From the NCBI RefSeq assembly GCF_006740045.1, contig NZ_AP019749.1:1-64000 (forward strand): a stretch of DNA of 64,000 bases, written 5' to 3'. This DNA is from Comamonas terrigena NBRC 13299. Lineage in GTDB: Bacteria > Pseudomonadota > Gammaproteobacteria > Burkholderiales > Burkholderiaceae_C. The translations under genes were made by a program, and so were the position numbers. Of the stretch, positions 38,987-47,536 are shown in pieces. Every line of letters begins with the position of its first letter. Within the stretch, counting starts at the first letter, position 1. The notes below the pieces were generated by a model, which saw nothing but the letters and a program-made list of their open reading frames with translations, searched no databases and was not told the DNA's origin.

Positions 38987-39763
38987 ATGGCCAAAATCTT
39001 CTGTGTCGCCAACCAAAAAGGTGGCGTCGGCAAAACCACTTCGGCAGTGAACCTGGCAGCCGGTCTGGCCAGCATCGGCCAGCGCGTGCTGCTGGTCGAT
39101 CTGGATCCCCAGGGCAATGCCACCATGGGCTCGGGCGTGGACAAGCGCGCGCTGGAGCTGACGGTGTATGACGTGCTGCTGGAAAACGCCTCCGTCAAGG
39201 AAGCCGCCGTGCATTCCGAGCAGGTGGGCTACCACGTGCTGGGTGCCAACCGTGAGCTGTCGGGCGCAGAGATCGAGCTGGTGTCGCTGGAACGCCGCAA
39301 CGAACGCCTCAAGGGCGCGCTGAGCACCGTCGATGGCGACTACGACTTCGTGCTGATCGACTGCCCGCCTTCGCTGTCCATGCTGACGCTGAACGGCCTG
39401 TGCTCGGCCCACGGCGTGATCGTGCCCATGCAGTGCGAGTACTTCGCGCTGGAAGGCCTGACCGATCTGGTGAACACCATCAAGCAGGTGCACGCCAACA
39501 TGAACCCGGACCTGCAGATCATCGGCCTGCTGCGCGTGATGTTCGACCCCCGCACCACCCTGCAGCAGCAGGTCAGCGACCAGCTCAAGGACCACTTTGG
39601 CGACAAGGTGTTCGACACCGTCATCCCCCGCAATGTGCGTCTGGCCGAAGCCCCCAGCTACGGCCTGCCGGGCGTGGTGTTCGACCCGTCCGCCAAGGGC
39701 AGCAAGGCCTTCATCACCTTTGCCAAAGAGATGGTGGGCCGCATCAAGAAGATGCGCGTCTGA
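38987..39763 (+). CDS. parA: Chromosome partitioning ATPase ParA (Soj)
   Basis: A 258-residue ParA/Soj ATPase that drives origin segregation with ParB. The deviant Walker A KGGVGKTTSAVNLA is at residues 11-24. DLDPQGNAT and the DYDFVLIDCPPSL Walker B follow. The DNA-binding and switch regions look complete. It follows the LysE-type gene and precedes a small hydrolase gene, then parB. Confidence 0.97.
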   Translation: MAKIFCVANQKGGVGKTTSAVNLAAGLASIGQRVLLVDLDPQGNATMGSGVDKRALELTVYDVLLENASVKEAAVHSEQVGYHVLGANRELSGAEIELVSLERRNERLKGALSTVDGDYDFVLIDCPPSLSMLTLNGLCSAHGVIVPMQCEYFALEGLTDLVNTIKQVHANMNPDLQIIGLLRVMFDPRTTLQQQVSDQLKDHFGDKVFDTVIPRNVRLAEAPSYGLPGVVFDPSAKGSKAFITFAKEMVGRIKKMRV

Positions 39764-39812
39764 GCATGAAGACAACCAGCTGCCGCGGCCCTTACCGGGC
39801 GCACTGGCAGCT

Positions 39813-40382
39813 ATGAAAAGCAAAGCAATGGCCTGTTTTACCCCTTCGGATGTGCTGCTGCTGCCCGGCTGGCAGAACTCCGACGCCGACCACTGGCAAA
39901 GCCGCTGGGAGCAGCGCTACGGTTACCAGCGCCTGGAGCAGCACGACTGGCAGCGCCCGCTGCGCGGGGACTGGTCGGCGCGGCTGCAGGAGCATCTGGT
40001 CGATGCCCCGGCGCCGGTGGTGCTGGTGGCACACAGCCTGGGCTGCATTCTGGCGGCCTGGTGGGCGGCCCATTCGCCGCTGGCGCGCACCCAGGTGCGG
40101 GCGGCCCTGCTGGTGGCTCCGGGCGACGTGGAACAGCCGGACCTGCGCGCGCTGCTGCCGGGCTGGTCGCCGGTGGTCCTGCAGGCCCTGCCTTTCCCCT
40201 CGGTGCTGGTGAGCGGCAGCAACGACCCGTATTGCGCCCAGGCGCGTGCGCGGCAGTTCGCCCAGGCCTGGGGTAGCCAGTGGGTGGATGCAGGCCCTGC
40301 GGGCCATATCAACACGGCCAGCGGGCTGGGCGACTGGGATGCCGGCCACGCGCTGCTGGAACAACTGATGAAAGACAACTGA
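39813..40382 (+). CDS. RBBP9/YdeN family alpha/beta hydrolase
   Basis: A small serine hydrolase of about 189 aa. It has LLLPGWQNSDADHWQ at the N-terminus, the nucleophile elbow AHSLGC, the aspartate region SGSNDPYC and the catalytic His in GHINTASGLGDW. The family has esterase-like activity of unknown substrate. It sits between parA and parB, with only 3 bp to the parB start, so it belongs to the par operon. The first ATG (39813) and a second at 39828 are both possible starts. Confidence 0.88.
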   Translation: MKSKAMACFTPSDVLLLPGWQNSDADHWQSRWEQRYGYQRLEQHDWQRPLRGDWSARLQEHLVDAPAPVVLVAHSLGCILAAWWAAHSPLARTQVRAALLVAPGDVEQPDLRALLPGWSPVVLQALPFPSVLVSGSNDPYCAQARARQFAQAWGSQWVDAGPAGHINTASGLGDWDAGHALLEQLMKDN

Positions 40383-40385
40383 ACC

Positions 40386-41309
40386 ATGGCAACCAAGAAA
40401 CCCAAGGGCCTGGGACGTGGCCTGGAAGCACTGCTCGGCCCCAAGGTGGATGACAAGGCGGCCCAGGCCGAAGCCGTGCAGACCGGCCAGCCCAGCACGC
40501 TGAACCTCGACCAGATGGTGGCCGGCCAGTACCAGCCGCGCACGCGCATGGACGAAGGCGCTCTGTACGAGCTGGCAGAAAGCATCAAGGCCCAGGGCAT
40601 CATGCAGCCCATCCTGGTGCGCCTGCTGGGCCAGGGTGCGAACGCCGGCAAGTACGAAATCATCGCGGGCGAACGCCGTTTCCGCGCCTCCCGGCTGGCA
40701 GGCCTGGACAGCGTGCCGGTGCTGGTGCGGGATGTGCCGGACGAAGCCGCCGCCGCGATGGCGCTGATCGAGAACATCCAGCGCGAAGACCTGAACCCGC
40801 TGGAAGAAGCCCAGGGCCTGGCGCGCCTGGTGCAGGAGTTCGGCCTGACGCACGAACAGGCCGCCCAGGCCGTGGGCCGCAGCCGCTCGGCCGCCTCCAA
40901 TCTGCTGCGGCTGCTGAACCTGGCAGATCCGGTGCAGACCATGCTGATGGCCGGCGATATCGACATGGGCCATGCCCGTGCACTGCTGGCGCTGGACAAG
41001 GCCGGCCAGATCACGGCCGGCAACCAGATTGCGGCACGCAAGCTGTCGGTGCGCGAGGCCGAAGGCCTGGTCAAGAAAATCACCGAAGAGAACGACGGTA
41101 CGGCCGCAGCCAAGGCCAGGAAAGTGTCCAAATCGCGCGATGTGCAGCGCGTGGAAGAAGAACTTTCCGACCTGCTGATGGCCCAGGTGGAAGTGCGCGT
41201 CAAAAAGCGCGTGAAGCGCCACGGCAAGGTGCAGGACATGGGCGAGGTGGCCATCCAGTTCGGATCGCTGGACGAGCTCAACGGGCTGATCGAACGCCTG
41301 CGCGGCTGA
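40386..41309 (+). CDS. parB: Chromosome partitioning protein ParB
   Basis: A 307-residue parS-binding CTPase clamp. The N-terminal basic segment KKPKGLGRGLEALLG is the usual ParA-contacting region. The nucleotide-binding motif GERRFRAS and the central helix-turn-helix THEQAAQAVGRSRSAASNLLR are present. A C-terminal dimer domain follows. Four parS sites lie within 8 kb upstream, and spreading from them would cover the cluster. Confidence 0.97.
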   Translation: MATKKPKGLGRGLEALLGPKVDDKAAQAEAVQTGQPSTLNLDQMVAGQYQPRTRMDEGALYELAESIKAQGIMQPILVRLLGQGANAGKYEIIAGERRFRASRLAGLDSVPVLVRDVPDEAAAAMALIENIQREDLNPLEEAQGLARLVQEFGLTHEQAAQAVGRSRSAASNLLRLLNLADPVQTMLMAGDIDMGHARALLALDKAGQITAGNQIAARKLSVREAEGLVKKITEENDGTAAAKARKVSKSRDVQRVEEELSDLLMAQVEVRVKKRVKRHGKVQDMGEVAIQFGSLDELNGLIERLRG

Positions 41310-41344
41310 GCCCGGTCCCGCCGGATACGGGGCAGCCGCCCATG

Positions 41345-41373
41345 AAAAAAGCCTCCATACGGAGGCTTTTTTT
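41345..41373. terminator. Bidirectional terminator after parB
   Basis: AAAAAAGCCTCC-ATAC-GGAGGCTTTTTTT lies between the convergent parB and CsgG-like genes. Confidence 0.9.
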
Positions 41374-41390
41374 CGTGCAGCGCCGGGCGC

Positions 41391-42221
41391 TTACTTGCCG
41401 ACCTTCAGCTGGCCGCCGCGGCCCAGGCCGCCCTTGACTTCCTGCGCCTTGTAGTTGCGCAGCGAGACCACCATGTTGTTGTAGGCATCCATGAAGGCGG
41501 CCACGGTGGCCTTGCCTTCCGGCGAGCGCGAGAAGCCGCCCAGACCGGCCGCAGCGCCGCCACCCAGGCCGCCCAGCGCGGCACCGAAATTGGTGGCGGT
41601 GGCATTGCCTTCGGAAATGGAGATCTGCACGCCCGAACGGATGTCGAACATGCTCAGCGTGACCACGGAAGCCTTGCTCTGCATGGCGCCACCCACCAGG
41701 GCGCCCACGCTGCCGAACAGGCCACCCACGCCCGCGGCGAGTTGACCGGTGGCGTCGTTGTCAATGATGATCGACGGCTCCATGTAGTAGTCGGCCGCTA
41801 CGCGCTGGCCCTTTTGCTGCTTGGAGCCGGCGCGGAATTCACCGGAATTGCGTTGCTTGTCGGTGATGGACGAGATCTTGCTTTCGGTGCGGTTGTTGCC
41901 CACCGAGGTGATCACGAAGCAGTTGGACTGCTGCACGGCCAGGCGGATCAGCGGCTCGATGGTGGTGATCTTGGTGGCGGCGCCAAAGCTGGCATACCAC
42001 TCCTTGTTGCGGCCATCATCCACGGCCAGGGTGCCCAGAGGGGCATCGCAACGCTCCAGCGTCGGGTTGGCGTTCACGCTGCTGGCGCCACCTGCCGCAC
42101 CCGTGGCGGCCGTGGGGGCCGTGCCCGTGGAGATGGTGCCGCCGCCAGGGGTGACGCAACCTGCAAGGGTCAGCGATGTGGCGATGGCAACCCAGCGGAG
42201 GGCGGAAGTGGTCTTGGACAT
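41391..42221 (-). CDS. CsgG/HfaB family outer-membrane lipoprotein
   Basis: A 276-residue lipoprotein with signal peptide and lipobox LAGC (Cys22). The body resembles CsgG/HfaB proteins, which form oligomeric outer-membrane export channels for curli or holdfast anchors. It has a Gly-rich segment near residues 160-180 and 215-235. No curli subunit, csgE or csgF is nearby. It lies 63 bp downstream of a Sel1-type lipoprotein on the same strand and may be co-expressed with it. The cargo, if any, is unknown. Confidence 0.83.
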   Translation of the reverse strand: MSKTTSALRWVAIATSLTLAGCVTPGGGTISTGTAPTAATGAAGGASSVNANPTLERCDAPLGTLAVDDGRNKEWYASFGAATKITTIEPLIRLAVQQSNCFVITSVGNNRTESKISSITDKQRNSGEFRAGSKQQKGQRVAADYYMEPSIIIDNDATGQLAAGVGGLFGSVGALVGGAMQSKASVVTLSMFDIRSGVQISISEGNATATNFGAALGGLGGGAAAGLGGFSRSPEGKATVAAFMDAYNNMVVSLRNYKAQEVKGGLGRGGQLKVGK

Positions 42222-42284
42222 AAAGAGAAGGCTCGCTAAGAAAAAGAGTGGATGAAAAACGGAGGTCCGGCAGGCCGCTGCGCG

Positions 42285-42884
42285 TCAGCGCAGATTCCAG
42301 CCGGAAGAGCTCCAGACCCAGTAATACGGCGCGCTGTAGTACCAGCTGCCCCAGGATTTGCGGTAGGCGTCACGGATCTGGTAGAGGCGCTGCTCGTCCT
42401 GCTTGGCCGCCTGGGCTTCCTTGAGCAGCTTCTGGGATTCCCGGTCGCCTCGGGCGGCGGCGCGGCTGAGCCAGGATTCGGCTTCCGCCGGATCTGCGCC
42501 CATCTCTTCCACACCGGTCAGGTACATGCGCCCCAGTGCCACCTGGGCCGGCAGGTGGCCGCCATCGCCGGCCTTGCGCAGCCATTCGATGGCCTGGTAG
42601 CTGTTGCGCTCCACACCATCTCCGCGCAGCAGGCGCATGCCCAGGTCGTAGGCAGCCCGGGGGTCGCGCTCGGCCAGCTGGGTCAGGGCCTGCATGCGGC
42701 GTTCCGCTTCGGCATCCACCGGGGTGCCCTGGAAGGTGGTGGTGCTGCGGTGCTGGTCCGCGCAGACATTGCCCTGGCAGATGCGCACGGTTTCCGGCCG
42801 CGCCGTCTGCTCCGCAGGAGATTGTGCGGCGCAGCCCACCAGTGAAAGCGCTAGCAACGAGCCGGTCCACAACATTGGGTGCAT
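42285..42884 (-). CDS. Sel1-repeat lipoprotein
   Basis: A 199-residue lipoprotein (signal peptide, lipobox LVGC, Cys18). Sel1/TPR-like repeats occupy about residues 60-150 (RDPRAAYDLGMRLLRGDGV and a second copy ending GDRESQKLLKEAQ). A Trp/Tyr-rich C-terminus (SWYYSAPYYWVWSSSGW) follows, which is unusual. The start was set at the ATG with an AGGAGACACC ribosome site; the frame extends 23 residues upstream without support. It is a likely partner or operon member of the CsgG-like gene. Confidence 0.82.
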   Translation of the reverse strand: MHPMLWTGSLLALSLVGCAAQSPAEQTARPETVRICQGNVCADQHRSTTTFQGTPVDAEAERRMQALTQLAERDPRAAYDLGMRLLRGDGVERNSYQAIEWLRKAGDGGHLPAQVALGRMYLTGVEEMGADPAEAESWLSRAAARGDRESQKLLKEAQAAKQDEQRLYQIRDAYRKSWGSWYYSAPYYWVWSSSGWNLR

Positions 42885-43170
42885 GGTGTCTCCTGAAGGA
42901 AAAATCTGTCGGGTGGAAAGATCGAAACCGCTGATAGTAACAAACGCAATCAATTGCTATTCACGTTGTAAAACGTGAATATGCCGGAGAACGCCGCCGC
43001 TTGCCAAGGCTCCGCAAGGGGCGGTGCGGCAGCCGGAGCGGAGAGAATGCAACGGTCGCCGCGCCCGGAGGGCGCTGGAGCGCCTTGCACGGGAGGCGGC
43101 AGCCGATGCAAGGCGGCTGTCTGTTGCTATCCTGTGCTGTTACCAATTTCTACCTTTTGCTGTTGCATCC

Positions 43171-44070
43171 ATGCCTGCTTTTCTTCCATTTCTCGCGCGG
43201 AGCTGGCCCTTGCCGGCCCTGCTGGCCTGGGCCGCAAGCTGGGCGGCCTTTGTGGCACTGGGGCGGGTGCTGCCGGTCTGGCTGGCGCTGTGCATGGGCT
43301 GTGCAGTGGGCACGGCGGCCAGCCTGTGGGGTCACAGCTGGTGGCGCCGCTGCATGATTGCGCTGGGCTTTCCGCTGTCGCTGGCGGTGGTCGGCGTGGT
43401 GGGCCTGCCCGCCTGGGCCTGGCTGGTGCCGCTGGTGTTGCTGCTGCTGGTCTATCCGCTCAATGCCTGGCGGGATGCGCCGGTGTTCCCCACGCCGGCG
43501 GGCGCGCTCGATGCCTTGCCGCAGCATGTGCCGCTGCCCGATGGCGCCCTGGTGCTGGACGCTGGCTGCGGCATGGGCGACGGCCTGCAGGCACTGCGTG
43601 CCGCCTATCCCCGGGCGCAGCTGGAGGGGCTGGAGTGGAGCTGGCCGCTGCGCTGCGTGAGCGCGCTGCGCTGCCCCTGGGCCAAGGTGCGCCGTGGCGA
43701 CATCTGGGCCGAGGACTGGGGCGCCTACGACATGGTCTACCTGTTTCAGCGGCCCGAAAGCATGTCCCGCGCCGCGCTCAAGGCCGAGGGCGAGATGTAC
43801 TCGGGCAGCTGGCTGGTGAGCCTGGATTTCGCCGTGCCGGATGTGGAGGCGCGTGCCTCGCTGCCCGCCGCAGGCCATACGCTGCACATCTACCAGCTGC
43901 CGCTGTGGCCGGATGCGGCAGAGACCGTGCAGCAGGCGCTGGATGCACACCCGCCCTCACCGGAGGAGCAGGCCTGGAGCGCCATCTACCCGCACCGCCA
44001 GCCCCCGCGTATCAAGCACCGTCCGCCCCCACCACCCCCGCAGCGCAACCGCTGGGGCCTGCGCAAATAA
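43171..44070 (+). CDS. Membrane-anchored SAM-dependent methyltransferase-like protein
   Basis: A 299-residue protein of unusual layout. About four hydrophobic segments fill residues 1-105. A class I methyltransferase-like domain follows, with SAM motif I VLDAGCGMGDG near residue 132 and a following acidic segment. The C-terminal end is Pro/Arg-rich (HRPPPPPPQRN). No function is assigned; a modifier of an envelope component is one possibility. A longer frame from 43024 adds basic sequence without support and was rejected. Confidence 0.75.
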   Translation: MPAFLPFLARSWPLPALLAWAASWAAFVALGRVLPVWLALCMGCAVGTAASLWGHSWWRRCMIALGFPLSLAVVGVVGLPAWAWLVPLVLLLLVYPLNAWRDAPVFPTPAGALDALPQHVPLPDGALVLDAGCGMGDGLQALRAAYPRAQLEGLEWSWPLRCVSALRCPWAKVRRGDIWAEDWGAYDMVYLFQRPESMSRAALKAEGEMYSGSWLVSLDFAVPDVEARASLPAAGHTLHIYQLPLWPDAAETVQQALDAHPPSPEEQAWSAIYPHRQPPRIKHRPPPPPPQRNRWGLRK

Positions 44071-44109
44071 GCGGGCTGGCCGGCCTCTGGCCGCCCGGTG
44101 GCCCCAGGG

Positions 44110-45003
44110 TCAAAGTCCGCCGTCTTCCTGGCCGCTGTGCAGGCCGAAAAAGCGTGCCGGGGCCATGCCCATGGTGCGCTTGACCATGGCGCTGAAGGCA
44201 CTGGGGCCATAGCCCAGCGAGGTGGCAATGTGCTGGATGGAATGCTGGCGTGCCGCCATGGCCACGGCCTTGGTCAGCACCACCTGCTGGCGCCACTGGG
44301 TGAAGGTGCATTCCAGTTCCTGCCGGAACAGCCGCGCCACGGTGCGCGGGCTGGCGCCGGTGTCGCGCGCCCAGTCTTCCAGCGTGGCGTAGCGCGTGGG
44401 GTCGGCCAGCACGGCCTCGCACAGACCGCGCAGGCGCTTGTCCTGCGGCAGGTTCACCCCCAGCTGCACGGCGCTGGCGCGGCGCAGCTCGTCCAGCAGC
44501 AGGGCGCTCAGATGGTGCTCGCGCGCACGGTCCTGCGGGCTGAGCTGCAGGCGGTCGTCGGGCAGGGTGGGCAGCTCGCGCACCACGGCGCGCAGCAGGT
44601 CCGAGGCATTGAGCACGCGGCACTGGCGCCAGGTGGCTTCCTCCTGGCGGCTGACGCCGGGGCCGCAGCGGCCGTCGGGCTGGTAGAAGTACAGCGTGCG
44701 CAGATCTGCATCACCCACCATGGTGACGGCATGCTCCATATCGGGCGGCACCCACAGCGCGCGGGAGGGCGGCACGATGTACGTGCCTTGCGCCACCGTC
44801 AGGCGGATGGTGCCGGTGGTGGAGATGGCCAGCTGCGCCCAGGGGTGGCGGTGGGGCTTGACCTGGGTGTCCCCCGCCAGCCAGCGGCACTTGGCGCGCA
44901 CCGGCCGCTGCACCGTGGGCACATAGAGATGGGGCGTGAGCGTTTCCACATAGGCGGACGCTTTGCCGGCGCGCAGCGGCGCCGTGGGGGCAATGCTTGG
45001 CAT
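44110..45003 (-). CDS. AraC family transcriptional regulator
   Basis: A 297-residue regulator. The N-terminal cupin-like sensor (PHRHPWAQLAISTTGTIRL and PPDMEHAV) is followed by a C-terminal AraC double helix-turn-helix (about residues 195-290, with HIATSLGYGPSAFSAMVKRTMGMAPARFF). It is divergent from an MFS transporter gene, with 65 bp between the starts. It therefore probably controls that transporter. The effector is unknown. Confidence 0.92.
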   Translation of the reverse strand: MPSIAPTAPLRAGKASAYVETLTPHLYVPTVQRPVRAKCRWLAGDTQVKPHRHPWAQLAISTTGTIRLTVAQGTYIVPPSRALWVPPDMEHAVTMVGDADLRTLYFYQPDGRCGPGVSRQEEATWRQCRVLNASDLLRAVVRELPTLPDDRLQLSPQDRAREHHLSALLLDELRRASAVQLGVNLPQDKRLRGLCEAVLADPTRYATLEDWARDTGASPRTVARLFRQELECTFTQWRQQVVLTKAVAMAARQHSIQHIATSLGYGPSAFSAMVKRTMGMAPARFFGLHSGQEDGGL

Positions 45004-45068
45004 GTTGGCGACAGAAGTTGGCTGGCTATCGTAATGCAGACGCAGCCCCTTTGCCTAAGATCACCCCC

Positions 45069-46358
45069 ATGACTGCCACTGCCACCTCTTCCGCCACGCC
45101 GCCGGCCGCCGACCTGCGCCAGGATGCCCGAACCATCGGCCTGATCGGCCTGGCCCATGGGTCCTCGCACTTTTTCCACCTGCTGCTGCCGCCGCTGTTC
45201 CCCTGGCTGATTGCCGACTTCGGCTACAGCTATTCGGAGCTGGGGGTGATGGTGTCGCTGTTCTTCATCGTCTCCGGCACCGGGCAGATGCTGTCCGGCT
45301 TCCTGGTGGACCGGGTGGGCGCACGCCCGGTGCTGTTTGCCGCGCTGGGCAGCTTTGTCGTCGCGGGGGTGGTCGCCAGCACGGCGCAGAACTACGCCAT
45401 GCTGCTGCTGGCCTCGCTGTTCGCGGGCCTGGGCAATGCGCCTTTCCACCCGGTGGACTTCACCATCCTGAACAAGCGGGTCTCGCCCCAGCGCATCGGC
45501 CACGCGTTCTCCATGCACGGCCTGTCGGGCAACATCGGCTGGGCCACCGCGCCGGTGTTCATGGCCGGCATCACCACCGCCACCGGATCGTGGCGTGTGG
45601 CCTGCCTGTGCGGCGCGGCGCTGGCGGCCGTGGTGCTGGCCATCATGCTGGTCAACCGCCGCTGGCTGGACGACCGCGATCCCGCGGCTATCGGCAACCA
45701 GGCCAAGCCCGCCGCCACCCAGGCCGCTGCGGCCGCCAAGCCGGAACACGCCATGGCCTTCCTGAAGCTGCCCTCGGTGTGGCTGTGCTTCTCGTTCTTC
45801 TTCTGGAGCACCTGCGCCATGAGCGCCATCCAGAACTTCGCCAGCCCCTCGCTGCGCGCCGTCTACGGCCTGCCGCTGAGCGTGACCGCATTGATTGTCA
45901 CCGGCTACATGCTGTGCGGCGCCCTGGGCATGCTGATTGGCGGTTTTCTGGTGGGCCGCGTGCAGCGCCTGGAGAAGGTGATTTCGATCTGCATGCTGGG
46001 CTCGGCCCTGCTGCTGGCGCTGGTGGGCACGGGCTGGCTGCCGGGCATGGGCGCGGTGGTGGTGGCCTCGATTGCCGGCCTGGGCACCGGGCTGGCAGGC
46101 CCCTCGCGCGACATGCTGATCAAGCGTGCCGCCCCCGAAGGCGCCACCGGCCGGGTCTACGGCACCGTGTATTCGGGCCTGGACCTGGGCTTTTGCGTGG
46201 CCGCACCGGTGTTTGGCTGGATGCTGGACCACCACATGTACCTGGGCATCTTCTTCGGATCGGCCACGGCCCTGGCGCTGAGCGTGGTCTCGGCCCTGGT
46301 GGTGGGCGATGGCGTGCACAAGCGCAAGCAGGGCGCGGTGGCCGCGCGCGCGGCCTGA
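45069..46358 (+). CDS. MFS transporter
   Basis: A 429-residue major facilitator with about twelve hydrophobic segments and a soluble central loop (about residues 200-225). The N-terminal HGSSHFFHLLLPPLFPWL and the DRVGARPVL loop after TM2 resemble the FSR/oxalate-type and related anion or drug transporters. The substrate is not clear. The start is the ATG giving MTATATSSAT; the frame extends 24 residues further into the AraC promoter region. It is likely regulated by the divergent AraC protein. Confidence 0.9.
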   Translation: MTATATSSATPPAADLRQDARTIGLIGLAHGSSHFFHLLLPPLFPWLIADFGYSYSELGVMVSLFFIVSGTGQMLSGFLVDRVGARPVLFAALGSFVVAGVVASTAQNYAMLLLASLFAGLGNAPFHPVDFTILNKRVSPQRIGHAFSMHGLSGNIGWATAPVFMAGITTATGSWRVACLCGAALAAVVLAIMLVNRRWLDDRDPAAIGNQAKPAATQAAAAAKPEHAMAFLKLPSVWLCFSFFFWSTCAMSAIQNFASPSLRAVYGLPLSVTALIVTGYMLCGALGMLIGGFLVGRVQRLEKVISICMLGSALLLALVGTGWLPGMGAVVVASIAGLGTGLAGPSRDMLIKRAAPEGATGRVYGTVYSGLDLGFCVAAPVFGWMLDHHMYLGIFFGSATALALSVVSALVVGDGVHKRKQGAVAARAA

Positions 46359-46384
46359 ATGCACGGGGAACGTCCGGCACCATG

Positions 46385-46417
46385 AAAAAGGGAGCGCTTG
46401 CAGCGCTCCCTTTTTTT
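46385..46417. terminator. Bidirectional terminator after the MFS gene
   Basis: AAAAAGGGAGCGCT / AGCGCTCCCTTTTTTT forms a perfect hairpin between convergent genes. Confidence 0.9.
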
Positions 46418-46453
46418 GTCGTAGGTGGCTGCCGAGGCAGCCTGTCCAGCGGC

Positions 46454-47470
46454 TTATTGCGCGCTGATGCCCTTGTCGTTGGCGATCTTGCTCCAACGCG
46501 CAAAGTCGTGGGCCAGGCGTGCCTTCATGGTGGCTCCGTCCTGGTAGCGGGCGATGGCGCCGGCGGCCTGCATCTTGTGCTGCAGCGCCGGGTCGGCGAG
46601 CACCACCTTCAGTTCCTTGTTCAGGCGGTCCACCACGGCCTGGGGCGTGCCCAGCGGGGCCACCAGGCCGCCCCAGGTGTCGGCGTCGAAGCCGGGGAAG
46701 CCTTGTTCGGCCACCGACTTCACGCCGGGCAGCAGCAGCTTGGCCTGGTTGGAGCTGACGGCGATCGCACGCAGCTTGCCGGCCTGGATATGGGGCAGGG
46801 CGGCGACCACGTCGGCAAACATCACCGGGATCTGGCCGCCGATCAGATCGGTCACCGCCGGGGCGCTGCCGCGGTAGGCCACGTGCTGCATGTCGAAGCC
46901 GCCCAGGTCCTTGAGCTGCTCCATCGACAGGTGGCCGAAGCTCCCGGTGCCCGAGCTGGTGTAGTTCAGCGAAGGCTGGGCCTTCTTGGCGTAGGCGATC
47001 AGGCTGGGCAGGTCCTTCACATCGGGCAGCACGCGCGGGTTGACGATGATGGCCATGGGCAGGTCGTACACCGTGGCCACGGGCAGGAAGTCCTTGCGCA
47101 CGTCGTACAGATTGTTCTTGAACAGCACCGGCGCCAGCAGCGCGGGCATGCCGAACATGGACAGGGTGTAGCCGTCTGCGGGTGACTTGATGAAGCTGGC
47201 CGTGCCGATGGAGCCCGAGGCGCCGGCGCGGTTTTCAATGATCACGTTCTGGCCCAGGCGTTCGGACAGGCTCTGGGCCACCAGGCGGGCGGCCGTGTCG
47301 GTAGGGCCGCCGGGCGGGAAGGCCACGACCAGCTTGATCAGCTTGTCAGGCCAGGCGCCAGCGGCCTGTGCCGGGACCATCAGGCCGCCGGCCAGGGCTG
47401 CGCCGCAGGCCAGCAGGGCACTGCGGCGGGTGAAGGTGGAAGCAGGGGTGCGCGAAGGATTGCGTTGCAT
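46454..47470 (-). CDS. Bug family (tripartite tricarboxylate transporter-type) substrate-binding protein
   Basis: A 338-residue periplasmic binding protein. The N-terminus has a twin-Arg-like signal (RR at residues 15-16), then WPDKLIKLVVAFPPGGPTDTAARL, the hallmark start of mature Bug proteins. Such proteins capture organic acids and are greatly expanded in Burkholderiales; many work without an adjacent TctAB permease, as here. It lies downstream of a CoA-transferase gene, which suggests that the captured acid is activated to a CoA ester. Confidence 0.93.
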   Translation of the reverse strand: MQRNPSRTPASTFTRRSALLACGAALAGGLMVPAQAAGAWPDKLIKLVVAFPPGGPTDTAARLVAQSLSERLGQNVIIENRAGASGSIGTASFIKSPADGYTLSMFGMPALLAPVLFKNNLYDVRKDFLPVATVYDLPMAIIVNPRVLPDVKDLPSLIAYAKKAQPSLNYTSSGTGSFGHLSMEQLKDLGGFDMQHVAYRGSAPAVTDLIGGQIPVMFADVVAALPHIQAGKLRAIAVSSNQAKLLLPGVKSVAEQGFPGFDADTWGGLVAPLGTPQAVVDRLNKELKVVLADPALQHKMQAAGAIARYQDGATMKARLAHDFARWSKIANDKGISAQ

Positions 47471-47536
47471 GGTTTGTCTCCAGAGGGCAAGCAGGGGGGA
47501 TGTTGGTCTTATAGGGAAAAGAAAGCGGAACCGGTG

